Assembly (NCBI GenBank): GCA_026125925.1
Contig: JAHCKF010000141.1
Coordinates: 1-8,245, forward strand
Length of the DNA stretch: 8,245 bases
DNA from: Pseudolabrys sp.
GTDB taxonomy: Bacteria; Pseudomonadota; Alphaproteobacteria; Rhizobiales; Xanthobacteraceae
Direction: 5' to 3'
This document shows positions 1-6,709 of this stretch, one piece after another. The position numbers were made by a program, and so were the translations under genes. Every line of letters starts with the position of its first letter. Positions within the stretch are counted from its first letter, which is position 1. Below the pieces are notes generated by a model that made no database searches, was not told the DNA's origin, and saw only the letters and a list, made by a program, of their open reading frames with translations.

Positions 1-2015
1 ACTCCTGCGTCAAGGGCCGCTTCGCCTGGGGCTACGCCACCCACAAGGAGCGCATCCTCAAGCCGATGATCCGCTCCTCGATCCACGAGCCGTGGAAGGA
101 AGTGAGCTGGGATGAGGCGATCGCCTATACCGCGTCCGAGTTCACGCGCATCCAGAAGAAGTACGGCCGCTCGTCGGTCGGCGGCATCACCTCGTCGCGC
201 TGCACCAACGAAGAAACCTTCCTGGTGCAGAAGCTGATCCGCGCCGCCTTCGGCAACAACAACGTCGATACCTGCGCCCGCGTCTGCCACTCGCCGACCG
301 GCTATGGCCTCGGCCAGACCTACGGCACCTCGGCCGGCACGCAGAACTTCGACTCGGTCGAAGAGTCCGACGTCATCATCGTCATCGGCGCCAATCCGGC
401 GGCGGCGCATCCGGTGTTCGCCTCGCGCATGAAGAAGCGCCTGCGCGAGGGCGCCAAGCTCATCGTCATCGATCCGCGCCGCACCGAAATGGTGAAGTCG
501 GCGCATATCGATGCCGCCTATCATCTGCCGCTTCTGCCCGGCACCAACGTTGCGATGCTCACGGCGCTGGCGCACGTCATCGTCACTGAAAAGCTCTACG
601 ACGAGAAGTTCATCCGCGAGCGTTGCGACTGGGATGAATTCCAGCACTGGGCCGAGTTCGTCTCGCTGCCGCAGAACTCGCCGGAAAGCGTCGCCAAGGC
701 GACCGGCGTCGCCGCAGAGCAGATCCGCGGCGCGGCGCGCCTTTACGCCACCGGCGGCAACGGCGCCATTTACTACGGCCTCGGTGTCACCGAACACTCG
801 CAGGGCTCGACCGCCGTCATGGGCATCGCCAACCTGGCGATGGCGACCGGCAATATCGGCCGTCCCGGCGTCGGCGTAAACCCGCTGCGCGGCCAGAACA
901 ACGTGCAGGGCTCGTGCGACATGGGTTCGTTCCCGCACGAGCTGTCCGGCTATCGCCACATCTCGCTCGACGAGCCGCGTGCGCTCTTCGAGAAGGACTG
1001 GGGCGTGACGCTCGACAAGGAGCCCGGCCTGTGCATCAATAACATGCTCGATGCCGCCGTCGATGGCACCTTCAAGGGCATCTACATCCAGGGCGAGGAC
1101 ATCCTGCAGTCCGATCCGGACACCAAGCATGTCGCCGCCGGCCTCGAGGCGATGGAATGCGTCGTGGTGCAGGACCTTTTCCTCAACGAGACCGCGCGCT
1201 ACGCCCACGTCTTCCTGCCGGGCTCGACGTTCCTCGAAAAGAACGGCACCTTCACCAACGCCGAACGCCGCATTCAGCTCGTGCGCCGGGTGATGACGCC
1301 GAAGAACGGCTATGAGGATTGGGAGATCACCTGCCTCATCTCGAACGCGCTCGGCTATCCGATGCACTACGATCATCCGTCGCAGATCATGGACGAGATC
1401 GCGCGCCTGACGCCCGGCTTCGCCAACGTCTCGTTCGACATGCTGGCGGAGCGCGGTTCGGTGCAGTGGCCGTGCAACGACAATGCGCCCGAAGGCTCGC
1501 CGATCATGCACGTCGACGGCTTCGTGCGCGGCAAGGGCAAGTTCATCGTCACCGAATACGTGGCGACCGACGAGAAGGTCGGCCCGCGTTTCCCGCTGCT
1601 CCTCACCACCGGCCGCATCCTCTCGCAGTACAATGTCGGCGCCCAGACGCGGCGCACCGACAACTCGCTGTGGCATAACGAGGACGTGCTGGAGATCCAT
1701 CCGCAGGATGCCGAGGACCGCGGCGTCAAGGACGGCGACTTCGTCAAGCTGGCGAGCCGTTCGGGCGAGACCACCTTGCGCGCGGTGGTCACCGACAAGG
1801 TGGCGCCGGGCGTCGTGTACACCACGTTCCATCACCCGGACACGCAGGCCAACGTCATCACCACCGACTATTCGGACTGGGCGACCAATTGTCCGGAATA
1901 CAAGGTCACTGCGGTGCAGGTCTCGCCGTCGAATGGCCCGACGCCGTGGCAGGAGGAATACGAGCGCTTCTCCAAGGAGACGCGGCGCATCGTTCCGGCG
2001 GAAGCTGCGGAGTAG
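1..2015 (+). CDS. fdsA: NAD-dependent formate dehydrogenase alpha subunit FdsA, 5'-partial
   Basis: This is the catalytic molybdenum (bis-MGD) subunit of a cytoplasmic, NAD-linked formate dehydrogenase, oxidising formate to CO2. The gene enters from outside the window: the frame is open from position 3 and the ATG at 66 is internal. About 670 residues remain of a family that is usually 950-985, so the N-terminal iron-sulfur domains are missing. Visible residue 2 (Cys, codon 6-8) in SCVKGRF should be the last ligand of the [4Fe-4S] cluster next to the Mo site, and residue 4 is the conserved Lys. CARVCHSPTGYGL carries the Mo-ligating residue as Cys (TGC at 285-287), not selenocysteine, followed by the conserved His. 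NPLRGQNNVQG supplies the active-site Arg (888-890). The C-terminal molybdopterin dinucleotide-binding domain starts near 1588 (RFPLLLTTGRI). fdhD follows 3 nt after the stop. No frameshift is seen. Confidence 0.95.
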   Translation, partial: SCVKGRFAWGYATHKERILKPMIRSSIHEPWKEVSWDEAIAYTASEFTRIQKKYGRSSVGGITSSRCTNEETFLVQKLIRAAFGNNNVDTCARVCHSPTGYGLGQTYGTSAGTQNFDSVEESDVIIVIGANPAAAHPVFASRMKKRLREGAKLIVIDPRRTEMVKSAHIDAAYHLPLLPGTNVAMLTALAHVIVTEKLYDEKFIRERCDWDEFQHWAEFVSLPQNSPESVAKATGVAAEQIRGAARLYATGGNGAIYYGLGVTEHSQGSTAVMGIANLAMATGNIGRPGVGVNPLRGQNNVQGSCDMGSFPHELSGYRHISLDEPRALFEKDWGVTLDKEPGLCINNMLDAAVDGTFKGIYIQGEDILQSDPDTKHVAAGLEAMECVVVQDLFLNETARYAHVFLPGSTFLEKNGTFTNAERRIQLVRRVMTPKNGYEDWEITCLISNALGYPMHYDHPSQIMDEIARLTPGFANVSFDMLAERGSVQWPCNDNAPEGSPIMHVDGFVRGKGKFIVTEYVATDEKVGPRFPLLLTTGRILSQYNVGAQTRRTDNSLWHNEDVLEIHPQDAEDRGVKDGDFVKLASRSGETTLRAVVTDKVAPGVVYTTFHHPDTQANVITTDYSDWATNCPEYKVTAVQVSPSNGPTPWQEEYERFSKETRRIVPAEAAE

Positions 2016-2018
2016 GCC

Positions 2019-2855
2019 GTGGCAAAGCCGGTCACAGGTCCGGTCCGCACCGTCGAACGGCTGGCCTGGCGGGCAGGGCGCTTCACGTCCGGCGAGCGCG
2101 TCATCGCCGAGGAGACGGCGGTCGCCTTCACCTATAACGGCACCTCCTATGCCGTGATGATGGCGACGCCGCAGGACCTGGAAGACTTCGCCGTCGGTTT
2201 CACGGTGACCGAAGGCATCGTGACGACGCCGGCCGAGATCGAGTCCCTCGAAGTGCTCGAACTTGAGGCAGGCATCGAACTGCAGATGCGACTGACCGAA
2301 GATCGCGCCGGCGCCCTGGCGGCGCGGCGGCGTTACCTCGCCGGTCCGACCGGCTGCGGCCTGTGTGGTATCGAGTCGCTGACCGAGGCGATGCGGCCGC
2401 TGTCGCCGCTCGCCGATCATGTCGCGGTGTCTCCGCGCGACATCATGCGCGCCAGCGGCGCGCTGTCCGAACTCCAGATCATCAACCAGCAGACCCGCGC
2501 GGTGCATGGCGCGGCGTTCTACCGTCCGGCCGACGACAGCCTGATCATGCGCGAGGATGTCGGCCGCCATAACGCGCTCGACAAATTGTGCGGCGCGCTG
2601 TTGCGCGACAATGTCTCGCGGCAGAGCGGCTTCGCGCTGGTCACGAGCCGGTTGTCGATCGAGATGATCCAGAAGGCGGTGGTCGTCGGCATTCCGATCC
2701 TGGTCGCCGTGTCGGCGCCGACGGCGCTCGCGGTTCAGGCCGCGGAAGCTGCCGGCATGACCTTGGTCGCGGTGGCCCGGTCCGACGGATTCGAAATCTT
2801 CACGCACCCTGAGCGCATCAAGGAAGAGCGGAGCCTCCATGTCGTCGCCGGCTAA
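2019..2855 (+). CDS. fdhD: Formate dehydrogenase accessory sulfurtransferase FdhD (FdsC)
   Basis: FdhD passes sulfur from a cysteine desulfurase to the Mo-bis-MGD cofactor and is needed for an active formate dehydrogenase. In fds operons the homologue is called FdsC. The 278-residue length is normal for the family. The hallmark Cys-x2-Cys pair is present in GPTGCGLCGIESL (C113 and C116), and the second conserved block MREDVGRHNALDKL lies at about 177-190. The start is GTG at 2019, chosen because GGAG at 2009-2012 sits 6 nt upstream and the upstream fdsA stop is only 3 nt away. The next gene, fdsD, overlaps its last 17 nt, so the three genes are probably translated from one message. It is a soluble cytoplasmic protein with no signal peptide. 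Confidence 0.95.
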   Translation: MAKPVTGPVRTVERLAWRAGRFTSGERVIAEETAVAFTYNGTSYAVMMATPQDLEDFAVGFTVTEGIVTTPAEIESLEVLELEAGIELQMRLTEDRAGALAARRRYLAGPTGCGLCGIESLTEAMRPLSPLADHVAVSPRDIMRASGALSELQIINQQTRAVHGAAFYRPADDSLIMREDVGRHNALDKLCGALLRDNVSRQSGFALVTSRLSIEMIQKAVVVGIPILVAVSAPTALAVQAAEAAGMTLVAVARSDGFEIFTHPERIKEERSLHVVAG

Positions 2856-3081
2856 CTCACCCGTCAAGCTTGTCTATATGGCCAACCAGATCGGCAAGTT
2901 CTTCGCCACGCAGAAGCAGGGCGGCGATGTCGACGGCATCGCGACGCACATCCGCAAGTTCTGGGACCCGCGCATGCGCAGCGCCATCTTTGCGCATCTC
3001 GATGCCGGTGGCGCCGGGCTCGATCCGCTGCCGCTGCAAGCGCTGCAGAAACTGAAAGCCGAAGCGAGCGAGAAGGCTTAA
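2839..3081 (+). CDS. fdsD: Formate dehydrogenase delta subunit FdsD
   Basis: This is the small delta subunit of the fds-type formate dehydrogenase, an 80-residue protein that belongs to the complex or assists its assembly in Cupriavidus and Rhodobacter relatives. The family pattern is clear: LVYMANQIGKFFATQ near the start, then an IRKFWDPRMR block at about 38-47, then a GGAGLDPLPLQAL segment near 57-69. The ATG at 2839 is preceded by GGAG at 2830-2833 with 5 nt spacing and overlaps the end of fdhD by 17 nt, which suggests translational coupling. The alternative ATG at 2878 would remove the residues before MANQIG that family members usually keep. It is the last gene of the fds unit; 237 nt of non-coding DNA follow. 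Confidence 0.92.
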   Translation: MSSPANSPVKLVYMANQIGKFFATQKQGGDVDGIATHIRKFWDPRMRSAIFAHLDAGGAGLDPLPLQALQKLKAEASEKA

Positions 3082-3095
3082 GCGCGTTTTGCTTC

Positions 3096-3110
3096 GCGTC
3101 ATCCTGACGC
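3096..3110. repeat. Short inverted repeat after fdsD
   Basis: GCGTCA-TCC-TGACGC is a perfect 6-bp inverted repeat with a 3-nt loop, starting 15 nt after the fdsD stop. It could form a small hairpin at the end of the fds transcript. No T-tract follows, so a classical intrinsic terminator is not supported. The role is unknown. Confidence 0.4.
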
Positions 3111-3129
3111 AGGTTCGTGGGCCGTTTCC

Positions 3130-3146
3130 CATGGCGTGACGCCATG
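3130..3146. repeat. Perfect 7-3-7 palindrome, candidate operator
   Basis: CATGGCG-TGA-CGCCATG is a perfect 7-bp inverted repeat around a 3-nt centre. It lies in the non-coding gap just upstream of a weak candidate promoter (3149-3178). Two-fold symmetry of this size suits a dimeric regulator, but it could also be a mere hairpin. No regulator gene is present in the window to pair with it. Confidence 0.4.
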
Positions 3147-3148
3147 CG

Positions 3149-3178
3149 TTGGGCCGGCCCATCGTCTTGTCATACACT
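3149..3178 (+). promoter_or_regulatory. Weak candidate promoter for the transporter operon
   Basis: TTGGGC (3149-3154) and TACACT (3173-3178) are separated by 18 nt and partly match sigma-70 -35 and -10 boxes. TACACT matches 4 of 6 consensus bases; TTGGGC matches only the TTG. If real, transcription would start near 3185 and give a leader of about 134 nt. This is a guess from spacing and position; the overlapping TTGTCA (3167-3172) with a poorer -10 is an alternative. Confidence 0.2.
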
Positions 3179-3195
3179 CCTACAACTGCCATGGT

Positions 3196-3209
3196 TCGCA
3201 TCCCTGCGA
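3196..3209. repeat. Small inverted repeat in leader
   Basis: TCGCA-TCCC-TGCGA is a perfect 5-bp stem with a 4-nt loop, in the putative transcribed leader of the transporter operon, directly before a larger hairpin at 3214-3237. Its function is unknown. Confidence 0.3.
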
Positions 3210-3213
3210 GACA

Positions 3214-3237
3214 GCCCGCTCGCATCATGAAGCGGGC
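3214..3237 (+). repeat. GC-rich stem-loop in leader
   Basis: GCCCGCT (3214-3220) and AGCGGGC (3231-3237) form a perfect 7-bp stem around a 10-nt loop. No T-run follows, so it is not a standard terminator. With the smaller stem at 3196-3209 it gives the leader a structured 5' part. It matches no riboswitch I recognise: TPP, cobalamin and SAM-II signature motifs were looked for by eye and not found. Confidence 0.35.
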
Positions 3238-3258
3238 GCCTCGCGGCGCAAGGCGCGT

Positions 3259-3305
3259 GCGCACAACAATTGGGCGCAGCGCATTGCGCGCACAGCAATT
3301 GGGCG
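3259..3305. repeat. Two imperfect 18-nt direct repeats before the binding-protein gene
   Basis: GCGCACAACAATTGGGCG (3259-3276) and GCGCACAGCAATTGGGCG (3288-3305) agree at 17 of 18 positions, and their starts are 29 nt apart. Between them, and overlapping the second copy, is the near-palindrome GCGCA-T-TGCGC (3279-3289). The second copy runs straight into the AGGAGG ribosome-binding site. This could be a local duplication, a pair of protein-binding sites, or an RNA element controlling translation; the sequence does not say which. Confidence 0.6.
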
Positions 3306-3311
3306 AGGAGG
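3306..3311 (+). promoter_or_regulatory. Ribosome-binding site fixing the start at 3319
   Basis: AGGAGG is a full Shine-Dalgarno match, 7 nt before the ATG at 3319. It decides the start of the binding protein against the longer in-frame reading from GTG at 3136, which would put a non-secretory stretch before the signal peptide. Confidence 0.85.
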
Positions 3312-3318
3312 AAACGTC

Positions 3319-4302
3319 ATGAAGTCAACGACGACGCGCGGCCGGATGGCGATCGGCGTAACCGCCGCGGTGCTGGGTGGCCTGGCCATCGTGCTCTCGA
3401 ATGCGCTGCCGGCGGCCGCGCAGGACACGGTTCGCATCGCGCTGCCGACCAAGACCTATTACCCGACCATCATCTCGGAAGCGGCACAGCGCTATAAGCT
3501 GTTCGAGAAGGAAGGCATCAAGGCCGAGCTGACCGTCTATCGCGGCGGCGCCGAGGCCTTCGAAGCGGTCGCCGCGGGCGCCGCCGATCTCACGGTCGGC
3601 TCGACCGCGATCGTCGCCGCCGGCATCAAGAAGGGCGTCAAGACGCAGGCCGTCGCCGGTGCCGGCATGGGCTACACCGGCTGGTATCTGATGGTGAAGC
3701 CGGATTCGCCGATCAAGGACGTCAAGGATCTCGAGGGCAAGAAGGTGGGCATTACCTCGGCCGGCTCGGCGAGCGACATCATCGCGCGCTGGACCATGGC
3801 CGACAAGAAGGTGAAGTTCACGGCGGTGCCGCTCGGCGGCGGCGGCCTGGTGCCCAACATGCTGTCCGGCAATGTCGACGCCATCGTGCTGTACTCGCCG
3901 CTCAGCTTCAAAGTGTTGCAGGAGAAGTCCGGCCGCGCCCTGATCGATTACGGCAAGGCGATGCCGGAGCATCTCAGCGGCGTCTGGATCGCCTCCGACA
4001 AGGTGATCAAGGAAAAGCCGCAGATGGTGCAGAAGGCGGTCAATGCGCTGTTCGGCGCCATGACCGTGCTCAAGAACGACAAGGCAGGCGCGATCAAGCT
4101 GATCGCCGAAGTCGACGAAATCCCGCCGCAGATCGCCGAAGCGGAGCTCGAGGGCAATATCCTCAAACTGTCCTCCGACGGCGAGATGAAGAAGGAGTGG
4201 GTGCAGCGCGGCCTCGATATGGCCAAGCTCGTCGGCATGACGGATCTGGCGCCGATCGACGAGATCTACACCGAGAAGTTCAAGGCGGTGCCGACCAAGT
4301 AG
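3319..4302 (+). CDS. ABC transporter periplasmic binding protein, SsuA/TauA/NMT1-like
   Basis: This is a secreted solute receptor for an ABC importer of the nitrate/sulfonate/taurine type (NMT1/THI5-like fold), 327 residues. The N-terminus is a clear signal peptide: a basic start (MKSTTTRGR), a hydrophobic core at about 11-30, and a likely cleavage after Ala34 in LPAAA-QD, so the mature protein is soluble in the periplasm. No lipobox Cys is seen. The mature part starts VRIALPTKTYYPTI, followed by RYKLFEKEGIKAEL, an AVAAGAADLTVGS segment and KDVKDLEGKKVGITSAGS, the usual order of the two-lobed SsuA-like receptors. The ATG at 3319 has a perfect Shine-Dalgarno sequence. A permease gene starts 22 nt downstream. 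The ligand cannot be told from sequence; sulfonates, other small organic anions or pyrimidine precursors are all possible for the family. Confidence 0.88.
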   Translation: MKSTTTRGRMAIGVTAAVLGGLAIVLSNALPAAAQDTVRIALPTKTYYPTIISEAAQRYKLFEKEGIKAELTVYRGGAEAFEAVAAGAADLTVGSTAIVAAGIKKGVKTQAVAGAGMGYTGWYLMVKPDSPIKDVKDLEGKKVGITSAGSASDIIARWTMADKKVKFTAVPLGGGGLVPNMLSGNVDAIVLYSPLSFKVLQEKSGRALIDYGKAMPEHLSGVWIASDKVIKEKPQMVQKAVNALFGAMTVLKNDKAGAIKLIAEVDEIPPQIAEAELEGNILKLSSDGEMKKEWVQRGLDMAKLVGMTDLAPIDEIYTEKFKAVPTK

Positions 4303-4324
4303 CGCGCGGTCCGGGACATCATCA

Positions 4325-5077
4325 ATGAGCAGGACCGCGACACTCCTGACCCGGCTCGCCATGCTCGTCGTCTTTCTCGGCGCGTGGGAGTTTCTCCCGC
4401 GCGCCGGGATCGTCAATCCGATGCTGCTGCCGCCTTTGTCGCAGGTGCTGGCGACGCTCGGCGACATCGTGGCGCGCAGCGATTTCCGCGGGGCCATGGC
4501 GGTGACGGCGGCCGAGGTCGTGGTCGCCTTCGTCATTGCCGTGCCGCTCGGCGCCGCGCTTGGCGTGCTGCTCGCGGAAAACGCCTATCTCGGCGCCATC
4601 TTCCGGCCGATGCTGTTCTACGTCTTCAGCATTCCGAAATCGATTTTCCTGCCGATGTTCATCCTCGCCTTCGGCATCGGCTTTGGCCAGAAAGTGGCGT
4701 ACGCGACCTTCTCGACGGTGTTCATCGTCATCATGAGCACCAGCGCCGCCGTCGAATCGGTCAAGGCCGAGTACATCCTGGTCGCGCAGTCCTATGGCGC
4801 GACGCGGGCGCAGATCCTGCGCCGCATTTATGTGCCGAGCATGATGCCGATCCTGCTCGAGGCGGTGCGCATCTCGATGATCTTCAATTTCACCGGCGTC
4901 ATGATCGCAGAGATGTATGCCTCGCGCACCGGCGTCGGCCACATGATCGCCAACTGGGGCGAGAATTTCATGCTGCCGCAATTGTTCGCCGGCGTGATCG
5001 TGCTGGCGCTGGCGGCGATGGCGTTTAACGAACTGGTCCGGTCACTGGAGGTGAGATGCAGCAGGTGGCGAAGCTGA
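4325..5077 (+). CDS. ABC transporter permease, SsuC/TauC-like (first)
   Basis: This is an inner-membrane permease of the binding-protein-dependent type (BPD_transp_1), 250 residues with about six hydrophobic segments: near 7-24, 58-82, 96-118, 124-142, 178-196 and 218-235. The cytoplasmic EAA loop that docks on the ATPase is seen as AQSYGATRAQILRRIYVPSM at about 154-173. The N-terminal WEFLPRAGIVNPMLLPPLSQV resembles the start of SsuC/TauC proteins. The start is ATG at 4325; the upstream Shine-Dalgarno is weak (GGGA at 4313-4316). Its last 22 nt overlap the start of the ATPase gene. Together with the second permease it probably forms a heterodimeric channel. Confidence 0.88.
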   Translation: MSRTATLLTRLAMLVVFLGAWEFLPRAGIVNPMLLPPLSQVLATLGDIVARSDFRGAMAVTAAEVVVAFVIAVPLGAALGVLLAENAYLGAIFRPMLFYVFSIPKSIFLPMFILAFGIGFGQKVAYATFSTVFIVIMSTSAAVESVKAEYILVAQSYGATRAQILRRIYVPSMMPILLEAVRISMIFNFTGVMIAEMYASRTGVGHMIANWGENFMLPQLFAGVIVLALAAMAFNELVRSLEVRCSRWRS

Positions 5078-5862
5078 AGCCCCAGGTGGAGACGGGACGG
5101 GCGAACGCGGTCGAGGTGACCGGCGTGAGCCATATCTATCACGGCCGTGAAGGCGCGGTGCCGGCGCTGACCGACATCGACATGACCGTGCCGGCCGGGC
5201 GCTTCACCGTCATCGTCGGCCCGTCCGGCTGCGGCAAGACCTCGCTGCTCATGATGCTGGCGGGCCTGCGCACCCCGACCGAAGGCACCATCCTGTGCGA
5301 CGGCCGGCCGATCCCGTCGCCGGATCCGCAGCGCGTCGGCGTCGTGTTTCAGGAGGCGAGCCTCTACCCCTGGCTGACCGCGCTCGACAATGTCGAATTC
5401 CCGCTGGCGCTCAAGGGATCGCCGCGCGGCGAGCGCCGCGACCGCGCGCAGGCGATGCTCAAGCTGGTCGGGCTCGAGAGCTTCGGCGGCCGCTACCCGC
5501 ATGAACTGTCCGGCGGCATGAAGCAGCGCGTCTCTATCGCGCGCGGTCTGGTGCAGGACCCGCCGGTGCTGCTGATGGACGAGCCATTCGCCGCGCTCGA
5601 CGAACAGACGCGCATGACCATGGGCCACGAACTGCTGCGCATCTGGGACGAGACCAACAAGACCGTGGTCTTCATTACCCACAGCCTCACCGAAGCGGTC
5701 TATCTCGCCGACGAGGTGCTGGTGATGTCGGCGCGGCCCGGCCGTATCATCGACCGCGTCGCCGTCGATCTGCCGCGGCCGCGCACCTATCAGATGATGG
5801 CGACCGACAAGTTCGGCCAGTTGCGCGAACGGATCTGGCAGCAGATCCGGGCGAAGGAGTAG
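5056..5862 (+). CDS. ABC transporter ATP-binding protein, SsuB/TauB-like
   Basis: This is the cytoplasmic ATPase that powers the importer, 268 residues. All nucleotide-binding motifs are intact: Walker A GPSGCGKTS at about 55-63, Q-loop Gln99 in VVFQEASLYPW, signature LSGGMKQR at 151-158, Walker B VLLMDEP at 171-177 followed by the ALDE D-loop, and switch His209 in FITHS. The ASLYPWLT sequence after the Q-loop and the C-terminal SARPGRI are usual in SsuB/TauB/NrtD-type subunits. The ATG at 5056 follows GGAGG at 5047-5051 and overlaps the upstream permease gene by 22 nt, which points to coupled translation. The next permease begins 4 nt after the stop. Confidence 0.93.
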   Translation: MQQVAKLKPQVETGRANAVEVTGVSHIYHGREGAVPALTDIDMTVPAGRFTVIVGPSGCGKTSLLMMLAGLRTPTEGTILCDGRPIPSPDPQRVGVVFQEASLYPWLTALDNVEFPLALKGSPRGERRDRAQAMLKLVGLESFGGRYPHELSGGMKQRVSIARGLVQDPPVLLMDEPFAALDEQTRMTMGHELLRIWDETNKTVVFITHSLTEAVYLADEVLVMSARPGRIIDRVAVDLPRPRTYQMMATDKFGQLRERIWQQIRAKE

Positions 5863-5866
5863 GGCG

Positions 5867-6679
5867 ATGGAAAGGCCGTCGCCGCAAACCGTCCGCCGTC
5901 TCATCGGCCTTGGCGTGCTCGTCCTGTGGGAGGCGGTGCCGCGGCTCGGCATTCTTCCCGAACTGTTCGTGCCGCCTTTGACCAAGACTTTGGCCGTGCT
6001 GTGGAGCGACCGGCTGATCTATCTCGGCGGCCTGATGGTCACCCTGTATGAAGTTTTCTTCGCCATGCTGATCGCCTGCGGCGTCGGCATCCTGCTCGGC
6101 GCCATCGTCGGCGGCGTCGCCGTCATCCGCAACCTGATGCTGCCGGTGGTGTCGAGCCTCTACGCCATCCCGATCGTCATCCTGTATCCGATCTTCACCG
6201 CGTGGTTCGGCATCGGCTCTGAATCCAAGATCGCCTTCGCGGGCGTCTATGGCTTCTTTCCGGTGATGCTGTCCACCGCCGCCGGCATCCGCACCATCGA
6301 CGAGCAATATCTCTTGGCGGCGCGCAGCATGGGCGCCACGCTGCCGCAACTCATCGGCCGCGTCATCATCCCGGCGGCGATCCCGACGGTGCTCGCCGGC
6401 TTGCGGCTCGGCGGCGCGCTGACCATCATCGGCGTCGTGGTTTCGGAGATGCTCACCTCGGCGAGCGGCATCGGCTATCTCGTCACCATCAACCGCACCA
6501 TTCTCGACAGCCCGCGCGTCTTCGCCGCGATCATCGTCGTGCTGCTGCTGTCGATCGCGTTCGATCTCGCGGTCCGCGCCATCGAGCGCCGCACATTGGC
6601 CTGGCAGACCGCCGGCCGCCGCGTCGCATCGAAGGACGATGTCGCCGACGCCCGGTTGCCGGCGCCGGCCACCGCCTAG
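5867..6679 (+). CDS. ABC transporter permease, SsuC/TauC-like (second)
   Basis: This is a second binding-protein-dependent permease, 270 residues, with hydrophobic segments at about 12-30, 53-83, 92-116, 122-140, 183-200 and 217-235. The EAA loop is AARSMGATLPQLIGRVIIPA at about 151-170. It is related to the first permease in layout (WEAVPRLGILPELFVPPLTKTL near the start) but is clearly diverged, so this is not a recent duplication. The start ATG at 5867 lies 4 nt after the ATPase stop, with AAGGAG at 5854-5859. The C-terminal tail from about 238 is hydrophilic and basic. The MetE-like gene begins 30 nt downstream. Confidence 0.9.
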   Translation: MERPSPQTVRRLIGLGVLVLWEAVPRLGILPELFVPPLTKTLAVLWSDRLIYLGGLMVTLYEVFFAMLIACGVGILLGAIVGGVAVIRNLMLPVVSSLYAIPIVILYPIFTAWFGIGSESKIAFAGVYGFFPVMLSTAAGIRTIDEQYLLAARSMGATLPQLIGRVIIPAAIPTVLAGLRLGGALTIIGVVVSEMLTSASGIGYLVTINRTILDSPRVFAAIIVVLLLSIAFDLAVRAIERRTLAWQTAGRRVASKDDVADARLPAPATA

Positions 6680-6709
6680 CCTTTAAGCATCGCAAGTCCT
6701 GGAGTCGTC

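Noticed and set aside
285..287. Selenocysteine at the formate dehydrogenase active site
   Set aside because: The codon is TGC (Cys), and the frame has no in-frame TGA before the TAG at 2013.
1483..2157. 224-codon plus-strand open frame overlapping fdsA and fdhD
   Set aside because: Its product is almost all Arg, Ser, Pro and Ala, a frame-shifted reading of fdsA and fdhD.
3136..3318. Longer start (GTG at 3136) for the periplasmic binding protein
   Set aside because: It would place about 61 unrelated residues before an obvious signal peptide, and the ATG at 3319 has a perfect AGGAGG.
3082..3318. Known riboswitch (TPP, cobalamin, SAM-II) upstream of the transporter
   Set aside because: Considered because NMT1/THI5-like and MetE-like genes follow, but none of the conserved core sequences could be found by eye.
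3325..4536. 403-codon open frame on the minus strand opposite the binding protein and first permease
   Set aside because: Its composition is rich in Asp, His, Arg and Leu, as expected from the shadow of GC-rich coding DNA. The opposite strand has clear family motifs.
4828..5985. 385-codon minus-strand open frame opposite the ATPase gene
   Set aside because: The plus strand has all ABC ATPase motifs; this frame shows no recognisable domain and is a GC-bias shadow.
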